Shown here piece by piece: positions 49,257 to 58,128 of a DNA stretch of 64,000 bases. Numbering within the stretch: position 1 is the stretch's first letter; each line of letters opens with the position of its first letter. Made by a program: the position numbers and the translations under genes. This DNA comes from Philodulcilactobacillus myokonensis (lineage in GTDB: Bacteria; Bacillota; Bacilli; Lactobacillales; Lactobacillaceae): positions 310,001 to 374,000 of the forward strand of contig NZ_BRPL01000002.1 of NCBI RefSeq assembly GCF_027923585.1, read 5' to 3'. A model generated the notes under the pieces. The model was not told the DNA's origin and searched no databases. It was given only the letters and a program-made list of their open reading frames with translations.

Positions 49257-50249
49257 TTATGCACGCTTGCAAATATCAACGTATGCAAAAATATTTAAGA
49301 TGTGGCCGACTAAATCAACGTCGTAATCAGTTGTAAAATTAAATCCAGCGTCTGCATCAGTTCGCTTAATTTCATTTTCAATGTCTTCTAAAATTAGCTT
49401 CATCGCTTTTTTATAACTTTGCGGTGTTGAAGCTAAGATTGGGTCTGATGATGCGGTGTAATAATTCTCAACAAATTCAAATCCATCTGGAATATCACCA
49501 CCGGAAGCAACCGGCATAGCATTAGTAAATTTAGATGGGTATTTTTCATCATCATTTACTTTAATTGATGCCTGATGTCCATCGTTATTTTCCTTAGCTA
49601 CGGATGGTTTATCAACCGAAGTTTCTCTGTGCTCAGATGGAGGAGTTTGTGGATTGATTTCATTTAAATTGGCAGAATTTGCTTGTGATTGTGAAGCATT
49701 TCCTGGAATTCTTGAATCAACATTAGATTGTTGTTTAGAAACCTGGCTACCACTGCTTTCCTGTGTAACTGGTAAATCGGCCGTGAAGTCGCCGTTAGCA
49801 TGCTTAGCTTGATTACAGGCACCTTTTAAAATATTAGCAGACTCCTTTAAGTACTTAGCTTCGTCTTCATCGTTGTAATTTAATTTAAACTGATCACGAT
49901 TGGTTTTGACCACTAAAGCATGATCTTCAAATGTAATTGCTTGAATATCAAACAGGAAGACGGAAGTAATAAAATGAAGTTGTTCCTGATTTCTGAAACT
50001 CATTACCATTCGATAGTTACTAAAGTAAAAATCACTGTTATCAAACGGAGCAGGGTGTTTCATTGAATATGACCAGAACCAAATTTCGTTTTGGTAATCT
50101 GAATCATGACTGCCCATTTTATCCGTTAAATCTTCAGTAATGGGATTTTTACCTTCATCATCTAAAATTTGAACAAGTCGCTGTTTGGATTCATCGGATG
50201 AGAATTGATTGTTAGTAAATTGTTGATCTAAAATAACGTTAAAATTCAT
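49257..50249 (-). CDS. 330-aa soluble protein of unknown function
   Basis: Two folded ends joined by a disordered linker. Residues about 1-160 hold a domain with FWSYSMKHPAPFDNSDFYFSNYRMVMSF; about 165-250 are serine/glutamine/asparagine-rich; the last 80 form a helical acidic domain (YKKAMKLILEDIENEIKRTDADAGF). No family recognised. I choose ATG 50249 because AAAGGTGGTAGAGG precedes it; the longer frame lacks a site. Confidence 0.6.
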   Translation of the reverse strand: MNFNVILDQQFTNNQFSSDESKQRLVQILDDEGKNPITEDLTDKMGSHDSDYQNEIWFWSYSMKHPAPFDNSDFYFSNYRMVMSFRNQEQLHFITSVFLFDIQAITFEDHALVVKTNRDQFKLNYNDEDEAKYLKESANILKGACNQAKHANGDFTADLPVTQESSGSQVSKQQSNVDSRIPGNASQSQANSANLNEINPQTPPSEHRETSVDKPSVAKENNDGHQASIKVNDDEKYPSKFTNAMPVASGGDIPDGFEFVENYYTASSDPILASTPQSYKKAMKLILEDIENEIKRTDADAGFNFTTDYDVDLVGHILNIFAYVDICKRA

Positions 50250-50309
50250 AACCTCTACCACCTTTAGACTATTCATTATCATCATAGCACGGATTGCAAC
50301 CAATAGCGG

Positions 50310-50897
50310 TTAGATATTTTTATTAATTAACGTTAATTTTTCCCAATCATTAGATTGACTTGAGTATACGAACCCGTTAATTAATTTATTGTGGCTTATT
50401 TGAAGCCATTCCGTATGGTTTTGTAAATTGAATAAATCTGGGACGACTGCTGAACGATCATTAGGAGCCAATTCAGAAATGACCTCATTACTGTTACCGA
50501 TTAAATAACGGGTGTTAACCATCGTAAAATCTTCTGAACTTAATTCACGTTTACTAATTTTATATCTATGATGATTGACAGCTACTTCCCATGTCTTGCG
50601 GTTATTGCTTTTAATTTTAATCACCTGATTGGGAATTAAAGTTAATTTGTGTTTTCCATGAATGACAACTTTTTTAATCATTGTGACATTGACATCGAAA
50701 TGACCAATGCGATGCTCATAACTAAAATTAGACTTTAAATGTGGCATCAGTGTTTCAGAAGTTCTATCTAATGCCTGATAGTGATTAGGACTGAACTGAT
50801 TAAAACTACCATTTAAAGAATAATTTTCATTTGCATGGGCATTGATTCCGCCAATTGAAGCAATCATAAAAGCCATTAACATTAAAATTCGTTTCAT
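50310..50897 (-). CDS. Secreted protein, paralogue of the C-terminal domain of its neighbour
   Basis: A 195-aa protein with a signal peptide (residues 1-21, ending NAHA). Its last 50 residues, with ELAPNDRSAVVPDLFNL and NGFVYSSQSNDWEKLTL, match the end of the upstream protein (QYAPSDHQAVVPSNFKL, AAYVYSSKQHAWNPEYLTF). AAGGG precedes ATG 50897. It lies 33 bases after the neighbour, so they are probably co-transcribed. No catalytic motif; a wall-associated role is likely. Confidence 0.65.
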   Translation of the reverse strand: MKRILMLMAFMIASIGGINAHANENYSLNGSFNQFSPNHYQALDRTSETLMPHLKSNFSYEHRIGHFDVNVTMIKKVVIHGKHKLTLIPNQVIKIKSNNRKTWEVAVNHHRYKISKRELSSEDFTMVNTRYLIGNSNEVISELAPNDRSAVVPDLFNLQNHTEWLQISHNKLINGFVYSSQSNDWEKLTLINKNI

Positions 50898-50929
50898 TTT
50901 AAACCCTTCAATCACGGTGTAATTTTAAT

Positions 50930-52042
50930 TTATTGCTTAAAGGTCAAATATTCAGGATTCCAAGCATGTTGCTTGCTGCTGTAAACGTAAGCTGCATATA
51001 CAACTTGATTTTGATTAACTTTTTTAGCAGAATTACTAATAATCCACTTTAAACCATCGTTTAATTTAAAATTAGATGGGACCACTGCTTGATGATCACT
51101 TGGTGCATATTGTGAAAAAACTAGATTTGCTTTATCAAGACCACTTGTCATCACATTCGTTTGCTTAGTTGAAACCGGGGCCCAAAGACTAGTGCCTACT
51201 TTAACAGCAATGTTTTGGCCATTGGCTTGCATGACATAAGTTCCATCACTTTGTTTTTCAAATTGATATGGAGTATTACTGTCAGCAATCGTTTTCCCGT
51301 TTCCATCAACTAAATTATTTCCAAATGGTAGGTATCCACTGACAAAGTGATCACTTGGGATGTCATTATCAGCCGTTTGATACTTAGATTTGTACGTTGG
51401 GGCCTGAATCTTGATTTCCTTCATCCATTTAGTATTTGGCTGCCTAGTGAACCATTCGGATGATTTAGTTTGCTTTAAGTTATTATCAACGATGCTCCAG
51501 AATCCATTGATGTTTGGATCGTATGCTGCAAGGGTACGATAACCACGTTTAAGGGTCCTAGTTGACAAGATTTTATTAGTTAAAGTATGGTTCTTAACTT
51601 GGTATCGGTAGACTTTAATGCTTCTTGTTAATTGAACGTAACGGAACTTCTGCCAGTATGAGTTAATTTTATATGTTTTAGCAGCCCTAACTTTTGGCAT
51701 TTTGGTTACTTTAAGCCATTTGGTACCATTTTGTCTAGCAAACCAAACCTTATTCTTGCTCTGTTTAATATTATTACCCATAATATTCCACATGCTTTTG
51801 GCATTTTTATCTAAAGCAACATATACTTTAGTACCACGCTTCAAGTGCTTTTTGGCGGTAATTTTTGAAATGGTACGGTGCTTGATTTTATATTGGTCGA
51901 TTGTGATTGGTTTACTTAATCTGACATAATGAATTTTACTCCAGTAATTGACGCTTTTTTTAGACATTGCATTAGCAGTAGTTGGTGTAATTAAAAAAAT
52001 ACCAGCTGCCATTAATGAGGTGATCATTGTTGACTTTTTCAT
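50930..52042 (-). CDS. Secreted repeat protein, SH3/GW-like modules
   Basis: A 370-aa protein with a signal peptide (about residues 1-25). Two repeats of about 85 residues follow, each starting YW.K..YV.L and ending W(F/M).R..(G/N)TKW(L/M)K, reminiscent of GW or SH3b wall-binding modules. A separate C-terminal domain is shared with the next gene's product. No LPxTG. AGGAAG lies before the ATG. Probable non-covalent surface protein. Confidence 0.68.
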   Translation of the reverse strand: MKKSTMITSLMAAGIFLITPTTANAMSKKSVNYWSKIHYVRLSKPITIDQYKIKHRTISKITAKKHLKRGTKVYVALDKNAKSMWNIMGNNIKQSKNKVWFARQNGTKWLKVTKMPKVRAAKTYKINSYWQKFRYVQLTRSIKVYRYQVKNHTLTNKILSTRTLKRGYRTLAAYDPNINGFWSIVDNNLKQTKSSEWFTRQPNTKWMKEIKIQAPTYKSKYQTADNDIPSDHFVSGYLPFGNNLVDGNGKTIADSNTPYQFEKQSDGTYVMQANGQNIAVKVGTSLWAPVSTKQTNVMTSGLDKANLVFSQYAPSDHQAVVPSNFKLNDGLKWIISNSAKKVNQNQVVYAAYVYSSKQHAWNPEYLTFKQ

Positions 52043-52158
52043 GAAACGTTCACTTCCTAAAAATATATTCTATTGGCATTCTAACATACATATAATCCGA
52101 AAATTGATATCATAATTTTGAAGGGGTATAATATTTTTTTTAGTGGGGTTGATAAAAA

Positions 52159-52656
52159 ATGAAAAAAATTTGTTCAATTATATTAGTGACAATTATTGGG
52201 GTTCTATTTTTAGGATTTTCAAATGTTAGTGCTAAGGGACACCATGTTCACCATTACCATACCGTGATGGGATTAAGACGTGCTCGTCATCCAAAATTTA
52301 AAGTAAATTCAAAAGTTTATCTGGAAACGGGCGCTAGAAAATATATGCGTCATTCACACGCTAAAGTCGTTGGTGTTTATCGCAGTAAATTATATGAAGT
52401 TAATTATCGTCCTAAACATCGTAAACATGTGATTAGGCACTACCATTGGCTCGTTTATAAGCAAATCAGTGGTCATTTAAGACGTGGTGCCCATGTTCGT
52501 TTGAAATCTAATTATGGCCATATGCGTAGTGCGTATGCTACAATTATAGATATAAATAACGGTCCTGCATATATGGTGAATTACAGACCAACTAATGGCG
52601 GATATGTTATCAAAAATTATAAGTGGTTATCACAATCTGAATTGAAGCGACGTTAA
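52159..52656 (+). CDS. Secreted protein with two DUF1541 (YdhK-like) repeats
   Basis: A 165-aa protein with a signal peptide (residues 1-25, VSAKG). The mature part contains two copies of a module: FKVNSKVYLETGARKYMRH..KVVGVYRSKLYEVNYRP and LRRGAHVRLKSNYGHMRS..TIIDINNGPAYMVNYRP, each followed by a HYHWL or NYKWL block. This is the DUF1541 pattern found in copper-linked YdhK proteins. It is histidine- and arginine-rich. GGGG precedes the ATG. A metal role is inferred from the family. Confidence 0.75.
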   Translation: MKKICSIILVTIIGVLFLGFSNVSAKGHHVHHYHTVMGLRRARHPKFKVNSKVYLETGARKYMRHSHAKVVGVYRSKLYEVNYRPKHRKHVIRHYHWLVYKQISGHLRRGAHVRLKSNYGHMRSAYATIIDINNGPAYMVNYRPTNGGYVIKNYKWLSQSELKRR

Positions 52657-52722
52657 ATCTATATTTCTAATTATGATATAATTAAGAATAGTTTAACAAA
52701 AGTTGAAAGAAGAGGCTTCTTT

Positions 52723-53397
52723 ATGAAAATGAAACGTTTGTTCAATTTTGGATTTGACGAACCATATATTTTATTCGTCAGTATTTTCTCCGGTTTGATT
52801 TTAATTGGTTTTAATTTTAAAAAATCATGGCGCTGGGGAGTATTATTGTTATTATTTGGTTTGTGGATGGTTTTTGCTAATTGGCAAAAATACCGTTTGA
52901 TTGACCGATTGATTAGTAAGAATGATTTATCAAATGTTAAGAAGGGACTTGATTTAGGATCTGGCAGTGGCTACTTCTTAATCGATGCGGTTAAAAATAC
53001 CAAGTTATCCTATTTCGTTGGGGTTGAAGATCAATATCAAAATTCAAAACGAATTCGAAGGAACGTTGATAAGTACCACGTTCAAAACCAAGTTAACATT
53101 ATTAACCAGGATATTCATGAGTTATCGTATGCTAATCGTTCATTTGACTTAATCACAGCATCAAATGAAAATAATAGTAATATTACTTCGACCAATGCTA
53201 AAGAATATCAAAGCCTCTGTGATGAAATCTATCGCATGCTAAAACCAAACTGTAAATTTATGATGGTTAATACGCCTCGAATCACTAAAAAAATGGCAAA
53301 ATATTTTGAGTCCAAAGGTGCCAATGTCCAAATGTCTAAGATTAAAATTCAACCATTATGGGGACTAAGGACTTTAGTAATGACTAAAAAATATTAA
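52723..53397 (+). CDS. Membrane-anchored class I SAM-dependent methyltransferase, first of a pair
   Basis: A 224-aa protein: two N-terminal membrane segments (about residues 14-32 and 36-52) and a Rossmann methyltransferase domain. Motif I is GLDLGSGSGYFLIDA near 78, motif II FVGVEDQ and motif IV RSFDLITASNE. The substrate is unknown; the anchor suggests a lipid or envelope target. The next gene, 14 bases on, encodes a similar protein. Confidence 0.75.
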   Translation: MKMKRLFNFGFDEPYILFVSIFSGLILIGFNFKKSWRWGVLLLLFGLWMVFANWQKYRLIDRLISKNDLSNVKKGLDLGSGSGYFLIDAVKNTKLSYFVGVEDQYQNSKRIRRNVDKYHVQNQVNIINQDIHELSYANRSFDLITASNENNSNITSTNAKEYQSLCDEIYRMLKPNCKFMMVNTPRITKKMAKYFESKGANVQMSKIKIQPLWGLRTLVMTKKY

Positions 53398-53411
53398 ATG
53401 GGGTGTGGTAA

Positions 53412-54116
53412 TTGCAAAGAATATTAAAATATTATTTGGTTAATTTTATTCAATTGATTTTAATATTGATTGTTTTGCTTGGCTTATTGATTGGATCATT
53501 GATGATTCCAGATTCAAATGTCAAAATAATTGCAATTGCCGTCATTCTTCTAATGCTGATTTTAATTGCTAGATCGACTAGTTCGTATTGGATTGAAAGT
53601 GCAATGATTAAAAGTATTTTTAAATATTTGCATTTACATAAATCATTCGTCGTTTTAGATTTAAGTAGTGGTAATGGTTACTTATTAAATCAACTTGCCA
53701 ATCAGCCTTCATCAAAAATTGTCGGGATTGAAACCCATCACCAGGAAAGAATGCTGAAGCGTGCCCGACAAAACGTTAAATTTAAGCGAAATAGCTATAA
53801 GACAAGTATCATGAATGGTAATCCTTATGATTTACCGTTTGATAACCAAACGTTCAATTTAATTACAATGTGCGATACAAGAAAAAGCATTTTTAGATAT
53901 TCGCAAAACTATAATTTAATGATGAACGAACTATTAAGGGTATTGAAAAAGAACGGTAAAATTTTAGTGATTGCTAGGAAAAGGCCGTTAGTTAAAATTG
54001 CTAATATTTTGGATGGCCGAAACGCAAGGGTAATGATGTATGATTACCATTTTCAATTTCTATTTAGCCTGAGGGCAATGGTTGTATCAACCAGTACTAA
54101 AAGGTTTAAAAAATAA
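53412..54116 (+). CDS. Membrane-anchored class I SAM-dependent methyltransferase, second of a pair
   Basis: A 234-aa protein: two N-terminal helices (about residues 10-33 and 36-52), then motif I VLDLSSGNGYLLNQL near 83, IVGIETH and QTFNLITMCDT. It resembles the first member in layout and ending (LRAMVVSTST against LRTLVMTKK), pointing to a tandem duplication. Motif I has SSG where GSG is usual. TTG 53412 is preceded by GGGTGTGG. A terminator follows. Confidence 0.75.
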   Translation: MQRILKYYLVNFIQLILILIVLLGLLIGSLMIPDSNVKIIAIAVILLMLILIARSTSSYWIESAMIKSIFKYLHLHKSFVVLDLSSGNGYLLNQLANQPSSKIVGIETHHQERMLKRARQNVKFKRNSYKTSIMNGNPYDLPFDNQTFNLITMCDTRKSIFRYSQNYNLMMNELLRVLKKNGKILVIARKRPLVKIANILDGRNARVMMYDYHFQFLFSLRAMVVSTSTKRFKK

Positions 54117-54155
54117 AATGATGACCAATATGGTCATCATTTTTTATTTTAGATT
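54117..54155. terminator. Bidirectional terminator
   Basis: ATGATGACCA and TGGTCATCAT pair around ATA, followed by TTTTTT; it serves the methyltransferase pair and ribU. Confidence 0.85.
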
Positions 54156-54720
54156 ATTTTATAATTTTACTTAATTGTGGATATATAATTGCAAAAATAA
54201 TGCCAATGACGATTCCTTTGATTATATTAAAGGGAATCACAGCAATTGCAACTAGTTTTGGAACTGAAAATGATAATTTTAAGCCAATCATATTAATGTA
54301 TAACGGCGTTACAACGTATAGATTTAATAATGACATTGCAATGGTTAAAGCTAACGTTGCTAGGATTATCATCATGATCCATTTTAATTTACGGGTGTGA
54401 CTTTTAAAGGATTTTAAAACGAAAAAGACCGCTAACAATAAAACAATTGAAGCCGCCCATGAAGAGAAGACCCCAATGAGACTTGGCAAGGATGCACCGC
54501 CAATTGTAATCCAATACAGCAATGATTTAACAGTTGCAATTGTGATTCCAGCGGAAATTCCCATCATCATCGTCCCAATTAAAATCGGCAGGTCGCTTAA
54601 ATCTAGTTTCATGTACGGTGCAACTGGAATAATTGGGATGGCAATCAACATTAAGACGTATGACACCGCTGCCAAAATTGCCAACTGAACTAATTGCTTA
54701 ACATCAAAATGATTTTCCAT
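54154..54720 (-). CDS. ribU: Riboflavin transporter RibU (ECF S component)
   Basis: A 188-aa protein with six membrane segments. The stretch VKQLVQLAILAAVSYVLMLIAIPIIPVAPYMKLDLSDLPILIGTMMMG is the RibU N-terminal signature, including the KLD-S/F-DLP block. With the shared ECF energising module it imports riboflavin. An FMN riboswitch directly upstream on the same strand confirms the substrate class. Confidence 0.93.
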   Translation of the reverse strand: MENHFDVKQLVQLAILAAVSYVLMLIAIPIIPVAPYMKLDLSDLPILIGTMMMGISAGITIATVKSLLYWITIGGASLPSLIGVFSSWAASIVLLLAVFFVLKSFKSHTRKLKWIMMIILATLALTIAMSLLNLYVVTPLYINMIGLKLSFSVPKLVAIAVIPFNIIKGIVIGIIFAIIYPQLSKIIK

Positions 54721-54781
54721 AATATAAACCCCTTATTTGAGGCCTATCTTCAAGAAAGATATGCAATGATTGATTATATCT

Positions 54782-54891
54782 TCTTCATACCAGACTTTAA
54801 CAGTCGGCTTTGGACTTCCACCAAATCAACTACCAATTGGTAGGTCGTGGGCTTTTACCACCGGTCGGGAATTTCACCCTGCCCTGAAGAT
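54782..54891 (-). promoter_or_regulatory. FMN riboswitch controlling ribU
   Basis: The minus strand reads CTTCAGGGCAGGGTGAAATT, then CCCGACCGGTGGTAAAAGCC, CACGACC, a variable hairpin, GATTTGGTGGAAGTCCAAAG and CCGACTGTTAAAGTCTGG, all conserved blocks of the RFN element. Downstream, AAGATAT/ATATCTT (54739-54779) can form the expression-platform hairpin before the start codon. Confidence 0.96.
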
Positions 54892-54917
54892 AAACCATTT
54901 TTAATTTCTTAATAATT

Positions 54918-54956
54918 ATAATATTAAAACCCGTTTCAAACAAGAAACGGGTTTTA
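54918..54956 (-). terminator. Terminator after the amino-acid permease
   Basis: AAACCCGTTTC and GAAACGGGTTT are a perfect stem, with T-rich flanks on both strands. Confidence 0.85.
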
Positions 54957-54960
54957 TTGA

Positions 54961-56259
54961 TTAATGATTTAATTTACGTTTGCGATAAGCTCTAGTAACA
55001 AAGTAGAATGGAATGGCAATAATTAATGAACCAAAGCCCCAGATTAATTTAGATGGGTCAGTATTAATTAAGAGCCAGAGTGAAACTAGAACCGCAATGA
55101 TTGGAATCACCGGTCCAAACGGTAATTTAAACGATCTTTTGGCGTTCTTCATCTTATGTCTGAAGACAATCACTGCAATACAAGTTGGAATAAATTGAGC
55201 AAATCTAGAAACGGCACTAATTTGAGCTAACTTAGTAAAGGTTCCGGTGTATGCCAATAGTAATACCAAGATGGTTGAAAAGATGATGGCAACGTATGGG
55301 GCATCACGTTTGTTGGTCTTTTCAAAGAACTTGGGCGTAATTCCATGCTTTGAAAGGGCAACAACTGAACGTGGCGTGATGAATGATTGGGCAATACAAA
55401 TTCCACCAATTGATAGGACAGAACCAATTAGAATTAAAATCCCACCAAATGGACCCATAATCCTAGTTAACGTTGCTTGAAGAGGAACCGTAGTATTTGC
55501 TAATCCTTTTCCTAAAACCCCAATACATGCAACCATGACTAGGATATAAATGGCAGCAACAATGCTTAAAACTAACATCACAGCTCTTGGAAGATTCTTT
55601 TTGACGTTCTTCATATCACCAGCAGTCACAACTAAACCTTCGAAGCCAGTGAAAATATAGAACAAAGTCAAAGCGGCGTTTGAAAAGTTACCAGACGTTG
55701 TTAATTTGGGAACGAAGAATGGGTGGAAGTTAGCGGGGTGAATAAAGAATAATCCCAGAACGATAACTAAGATAATCGGAATTAATTTTCCAGCCGTGAC
55801 AACATTATTTAAAATTGCCGTCATTCTAATTCCAGAAATATTCAAAGCCATCAGTAAAATTGCAATAATTGATACGATTACATTTTTAGCAACGGGAGTG
55901 TTTAAACTGGGGAAGAATCCGCCAATCGCAGTTGCTAATGCAACGTACATGGATGCTTCAGCAATGATTCGGATTACCCATGCTGCAATTCCGACTTCAT
56001 ATCCAATGAAGTGGCCGAATGCTGCATCGGCATATATGTACGATCCACCAGTTTCATCAAAAAGTCCAGAACATTCGGCAAAACACATTCCAATGGTAAA
56101 TGCTAAAATTGCATCGAATATGAGAATTAAGATACTTGCTGGACCGAATAATTTCATTCCGGTTGTTGGCAATAGGAAAATCCCTGATCCGATGATGGCA
56201 TTGATACCAAGCATTACAATACTTAAGAAGTTTAATTGATTTGCTTTAGCTTTTTTCAT
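54961..56259 (-). CDS. APC-family amino-acid permease
   Basis: A 432-aa protein with twelve membrane segments. The first helix contains MLGINAIIGSGIFLLPTTG, the G-S/A-G-I-F substrate-binding break of APC transporters; helix 6 begins LTLFYIFTGFEGL. It takes up an amino acid with protons; the substrate cannot be named. AAGGAT precedes the ATG. It is a single-gene unit. Confidence 0.87.
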   Translation of the reverse strand: MKKAKANQLNFLSIVMLGINAIIGSGIFLLPTTGMKLFGPASILILIFDAILAFTIGMCFAECSGLFDETGGSYIYADAAFGHFIGYEVGIAAWVIRIIAEASMYVALATAIGGFFPSLNTPVAKNVIVSIIAILLMALNISGIRMTAILNNVVTAGKLIPIILVIVLGLFFIHPANFHPFFVPKLTTSGNFSNAALTLFYIFTGFEGLVVTAGDMKNVKKNLPRAVMLVLSIVAAIYILVMVACIGVLGKGLANTTVPLQATLTRIMGPFGGILILIGSVLSIGGICIAQSFITPRSVVALSKHGITPKFFEKTNKRDAPYVAIIFSTILVLLLAYTGTFTKLAQISAVSRFAQFIPTCIAVIVFRHKMKNAKRSFKLPFGPVIPIIAVLVSLWLLINTDPSKLIWGFGSLIIAIPFYFVTRAYRKRKLNH

Positions 56260-56338
56260 GTCGAATCATCCTTAAATATAAAATTTAGTTACTTATCTAT
56301 AATAAGTTAAATTGAATGATAATTCTAGTCATTGTAAT

Positions 56339-56782
56339 TTATCTTTTGATTTGTTTTTGATATTTAGGGACTTCTTGGTTGATGATTTCAATTGCTTCGC
56401 TGGTATTATGGTATTGATGGTAATTAAAGTATTGAGATCCCTTAATCATTGCTGATAAGTTTTTATGTTTAGGATTATTCAATACAATTGCTGGAATCTG
56501 TAACTGTTCAGCATATGCTAGTTCGTATCCAACCCCTAAACTGGGAATCGATGTATCAGCAACAATTAAGTCACTGGATTTTAACCAGCCAATATCACGA
56601 TCATGAACGAATTTGTCACTGAAATGGCTTTGACCTTTAGCAGTAAGTAAATGTCTGCCAAGGTGTTCCGTTAAAACATCCCCATAATTTTGCAGTGCAG
56701 CGATTAATTTATGATAAATTTTGACATCTTCTTCACTGCCACGAATGGAACCAGAAAAATAAATTCTCATTGGAAATTTCAC
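56339..56782 (-). CDS. Nucleoside 2-deoxyribosyltransferase-like (DNPH1/Rcl-type) hydrolase
   Basis: A 147-aa protein. MRIYFSGSIRGSEEDVKIYHKLIAALQNYGDVLTEHLG is followed by HDRDIGWLKSSDLIVADTSIPSLGVGYELAYAEQL. This is the 2'-deoxynucleoside 5'-monophosphate N-glycosidase pattern with the catalytic glutamate in GVGYEL and the D-x-x-x-x-x-S-D substrate loop. It would clean aberrant deoxynucleotides. GTG 56782 lies about 8 bases after AAGGAAG; ATG 56770 is an alternative. Confidence 0.8.
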   Translation of the reverse strand: MKFPMRIYFSGSIRGSEEDVKIYHKLIAALQNYGDVLTEHLGRHLLTAKGQSHFSDKFVHDRDIGWLKSSDLIVADTSIPSLGVGYELAYAEQLQIPAIVLNNPKHKNLSAMIKGSQYFNYHQYHNTSEAIEIINQEVPKYQKQIKR

Positions 56783-56917
56783 GCTAATCACTTCTTCCTT
56801 ATCTATTTTAATTATACTACGATCATTATAATAGTCAGTAAAACCGAAATTCACGTTAATCTATATTATACTGTAATTAGGTATAAATAAAATAATATAA
56901 AAAAGGGGTTGTCTAAT

Positions 56918-57388
56918 ATGGCTTCAATCTATGACTTTAAAGAAACTGAAATGGGCGGCGAAACAATTGATTTTAATCGTTATCGAGGACACGTCTTATT
57001 GGTTGTTAATACCGCTAGTAAATGTGGGTTAGCACCACAATTGAAGGGAATTGAATCCCTGTATCAAAAATATCATGAAAAAGGATTCGAAGTCATTGGA
57101 CTACCATCCAATCAATTTCATCAGGAATTTCAGGATGATGAAAAAACCGACCAGTATTGTCATTTACATTATGGGGTTACTTTCCCGATGACAAAGCATG
57201 TCGCCGTTAATGGTGACGATGCCGATCCACTTTTTACCCATTTAAAATCGGAATCAGGTCATGGAAGGATTAAATGGAACTATACTAAGTTCTTGATTAA
57301 TCAATCTGGTGATTTGGTTCATCGTTATGCTCCCGTTACGAAACCTGAAAAGATGGAAGCAACCATTAAATCATTATTGAATGAATAG
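56918..57388 (+). CDS. gpx: Glutathione peroxidase-family thiol peroxidase
   Basis: A 156-aa protein. The peroxidatic cysteine is in NTASKCGLAPQ; the glutamine is in GLPSNQFHQEF and the tryptophan-asparagine in IKWNYTKFLI, the family's catalytic tetrad. It detoxifies hydrogen peroxide or organic peroxides in the cytosol, normally with thioredoxin in bacteria. AAGGGG precedes ATG 56918. The zinc-ribbon gene starts 11 bases after it. Confidence 0.92.
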   Translation: MASIYDFKETEMGGETIDFNRYRGHVLLVVNTASKCGLAPQLKGIESLYQKYHEKGFEVIGLPSNQFHQEFQDDEKTDQYCHLHYGVTFPMTKHVAVNGDDADPLFTHLKSESGHGRIKWNYTKFLINQSGDLVHRYAPVTKPEKMEATIKSLLNE

Positions 57389-57399
57389 GAAGTTCTTCG

Positions 57400-57996
57400 A
57401 TGGATTCACAAAAAATTACCCTCTGTATTAAATGTAAAAAAAGAATTCCCAATGATGCTACTTACTGTCCATATTGTGGCACCAATCAGACTAAACAATT
57501 AAAGAAGCGTTCTAAAAAGCATCAAATTAATCTAACCAAACAAAAAAGGCCTAGTATTGATTTACACATTGCACCACCGAATGATAATCGCCATCAAATC
57601 AATGCTGATCTTAAGGCATCACGGATTATTGATTATAAAAAACGGATGGGGATGTCCGATCGCATCGACAACGTCCTATACCTTAACAATAGTTACTACC
57701 GTCGCAAGTTCTTGTTCGGCAAGTTGGGGCTTATTAACGACCAAAATATTTTGATCGATTTTGAAAAGGATGGATTGCTATTTATTGGTTATACCATGCT
57801 AGGTCATTTGAGTGGGCACAATGCATTTATTATGAATCAACAAATTAAGCAAATTCAGATTAAACAAAGTCGATTGCAAAATTTATTGATAATTGATTTA
57901 AAGCAGCGCCATTTAGAATTTCCAATTGCTAACATTTTACTGAGCAAAAGTTGGCAGCGTGATAATTTTAAAATTTTATTATCTAAATATTCTTAA
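57400..57996 (+). CDS. Zinc-ribbon protein of unknown function
   Basis: A 198-aa protein with an N-terminal zinc ribbon (CIKCKKRIPNDATYCPYCGT, C-x2-C...C-x2-C), a basic disordered linker (TKQLKKRSKKHQINLTKQKR), and a C-terminal beta-rich domain (FLFGKLGLINDQNILIDFEKD) that may be PH-like. No catalytic motif. AGGAAG lies before the ATG. Co-transcription with gpx is likely. Confidence 0.7.
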   Translation: MDSQKITLCIKCKKRIPNDATYCPYCGTNQTKQLKKRSKKHQINLTKQKRPSIDLHIAPPNDNRHQINADLKASRIIDYKKRMGMSDRIDNVLYLNNSYYRRKFLFGKLGLINDQNILIDFEKDGLLFIGYTMLGHLSGHNAFIMNQQIKQIQIKQSRLQNLLIIDLKQRHLEFPIANILLSKSWQRDNFKILLSKYS

Positions 57997-58128
57997 TGAT
58001 GATTACCAATAGATTTCAAGTTAATTTCAATTTCTTTTCATTTTAAGAGAACGTGTTGACCGTCATGAATATGTTAAATACAATTGAAAATGAATCGTGA
58101 TATGAAATGAAATTTGAGGGGCATTAAA

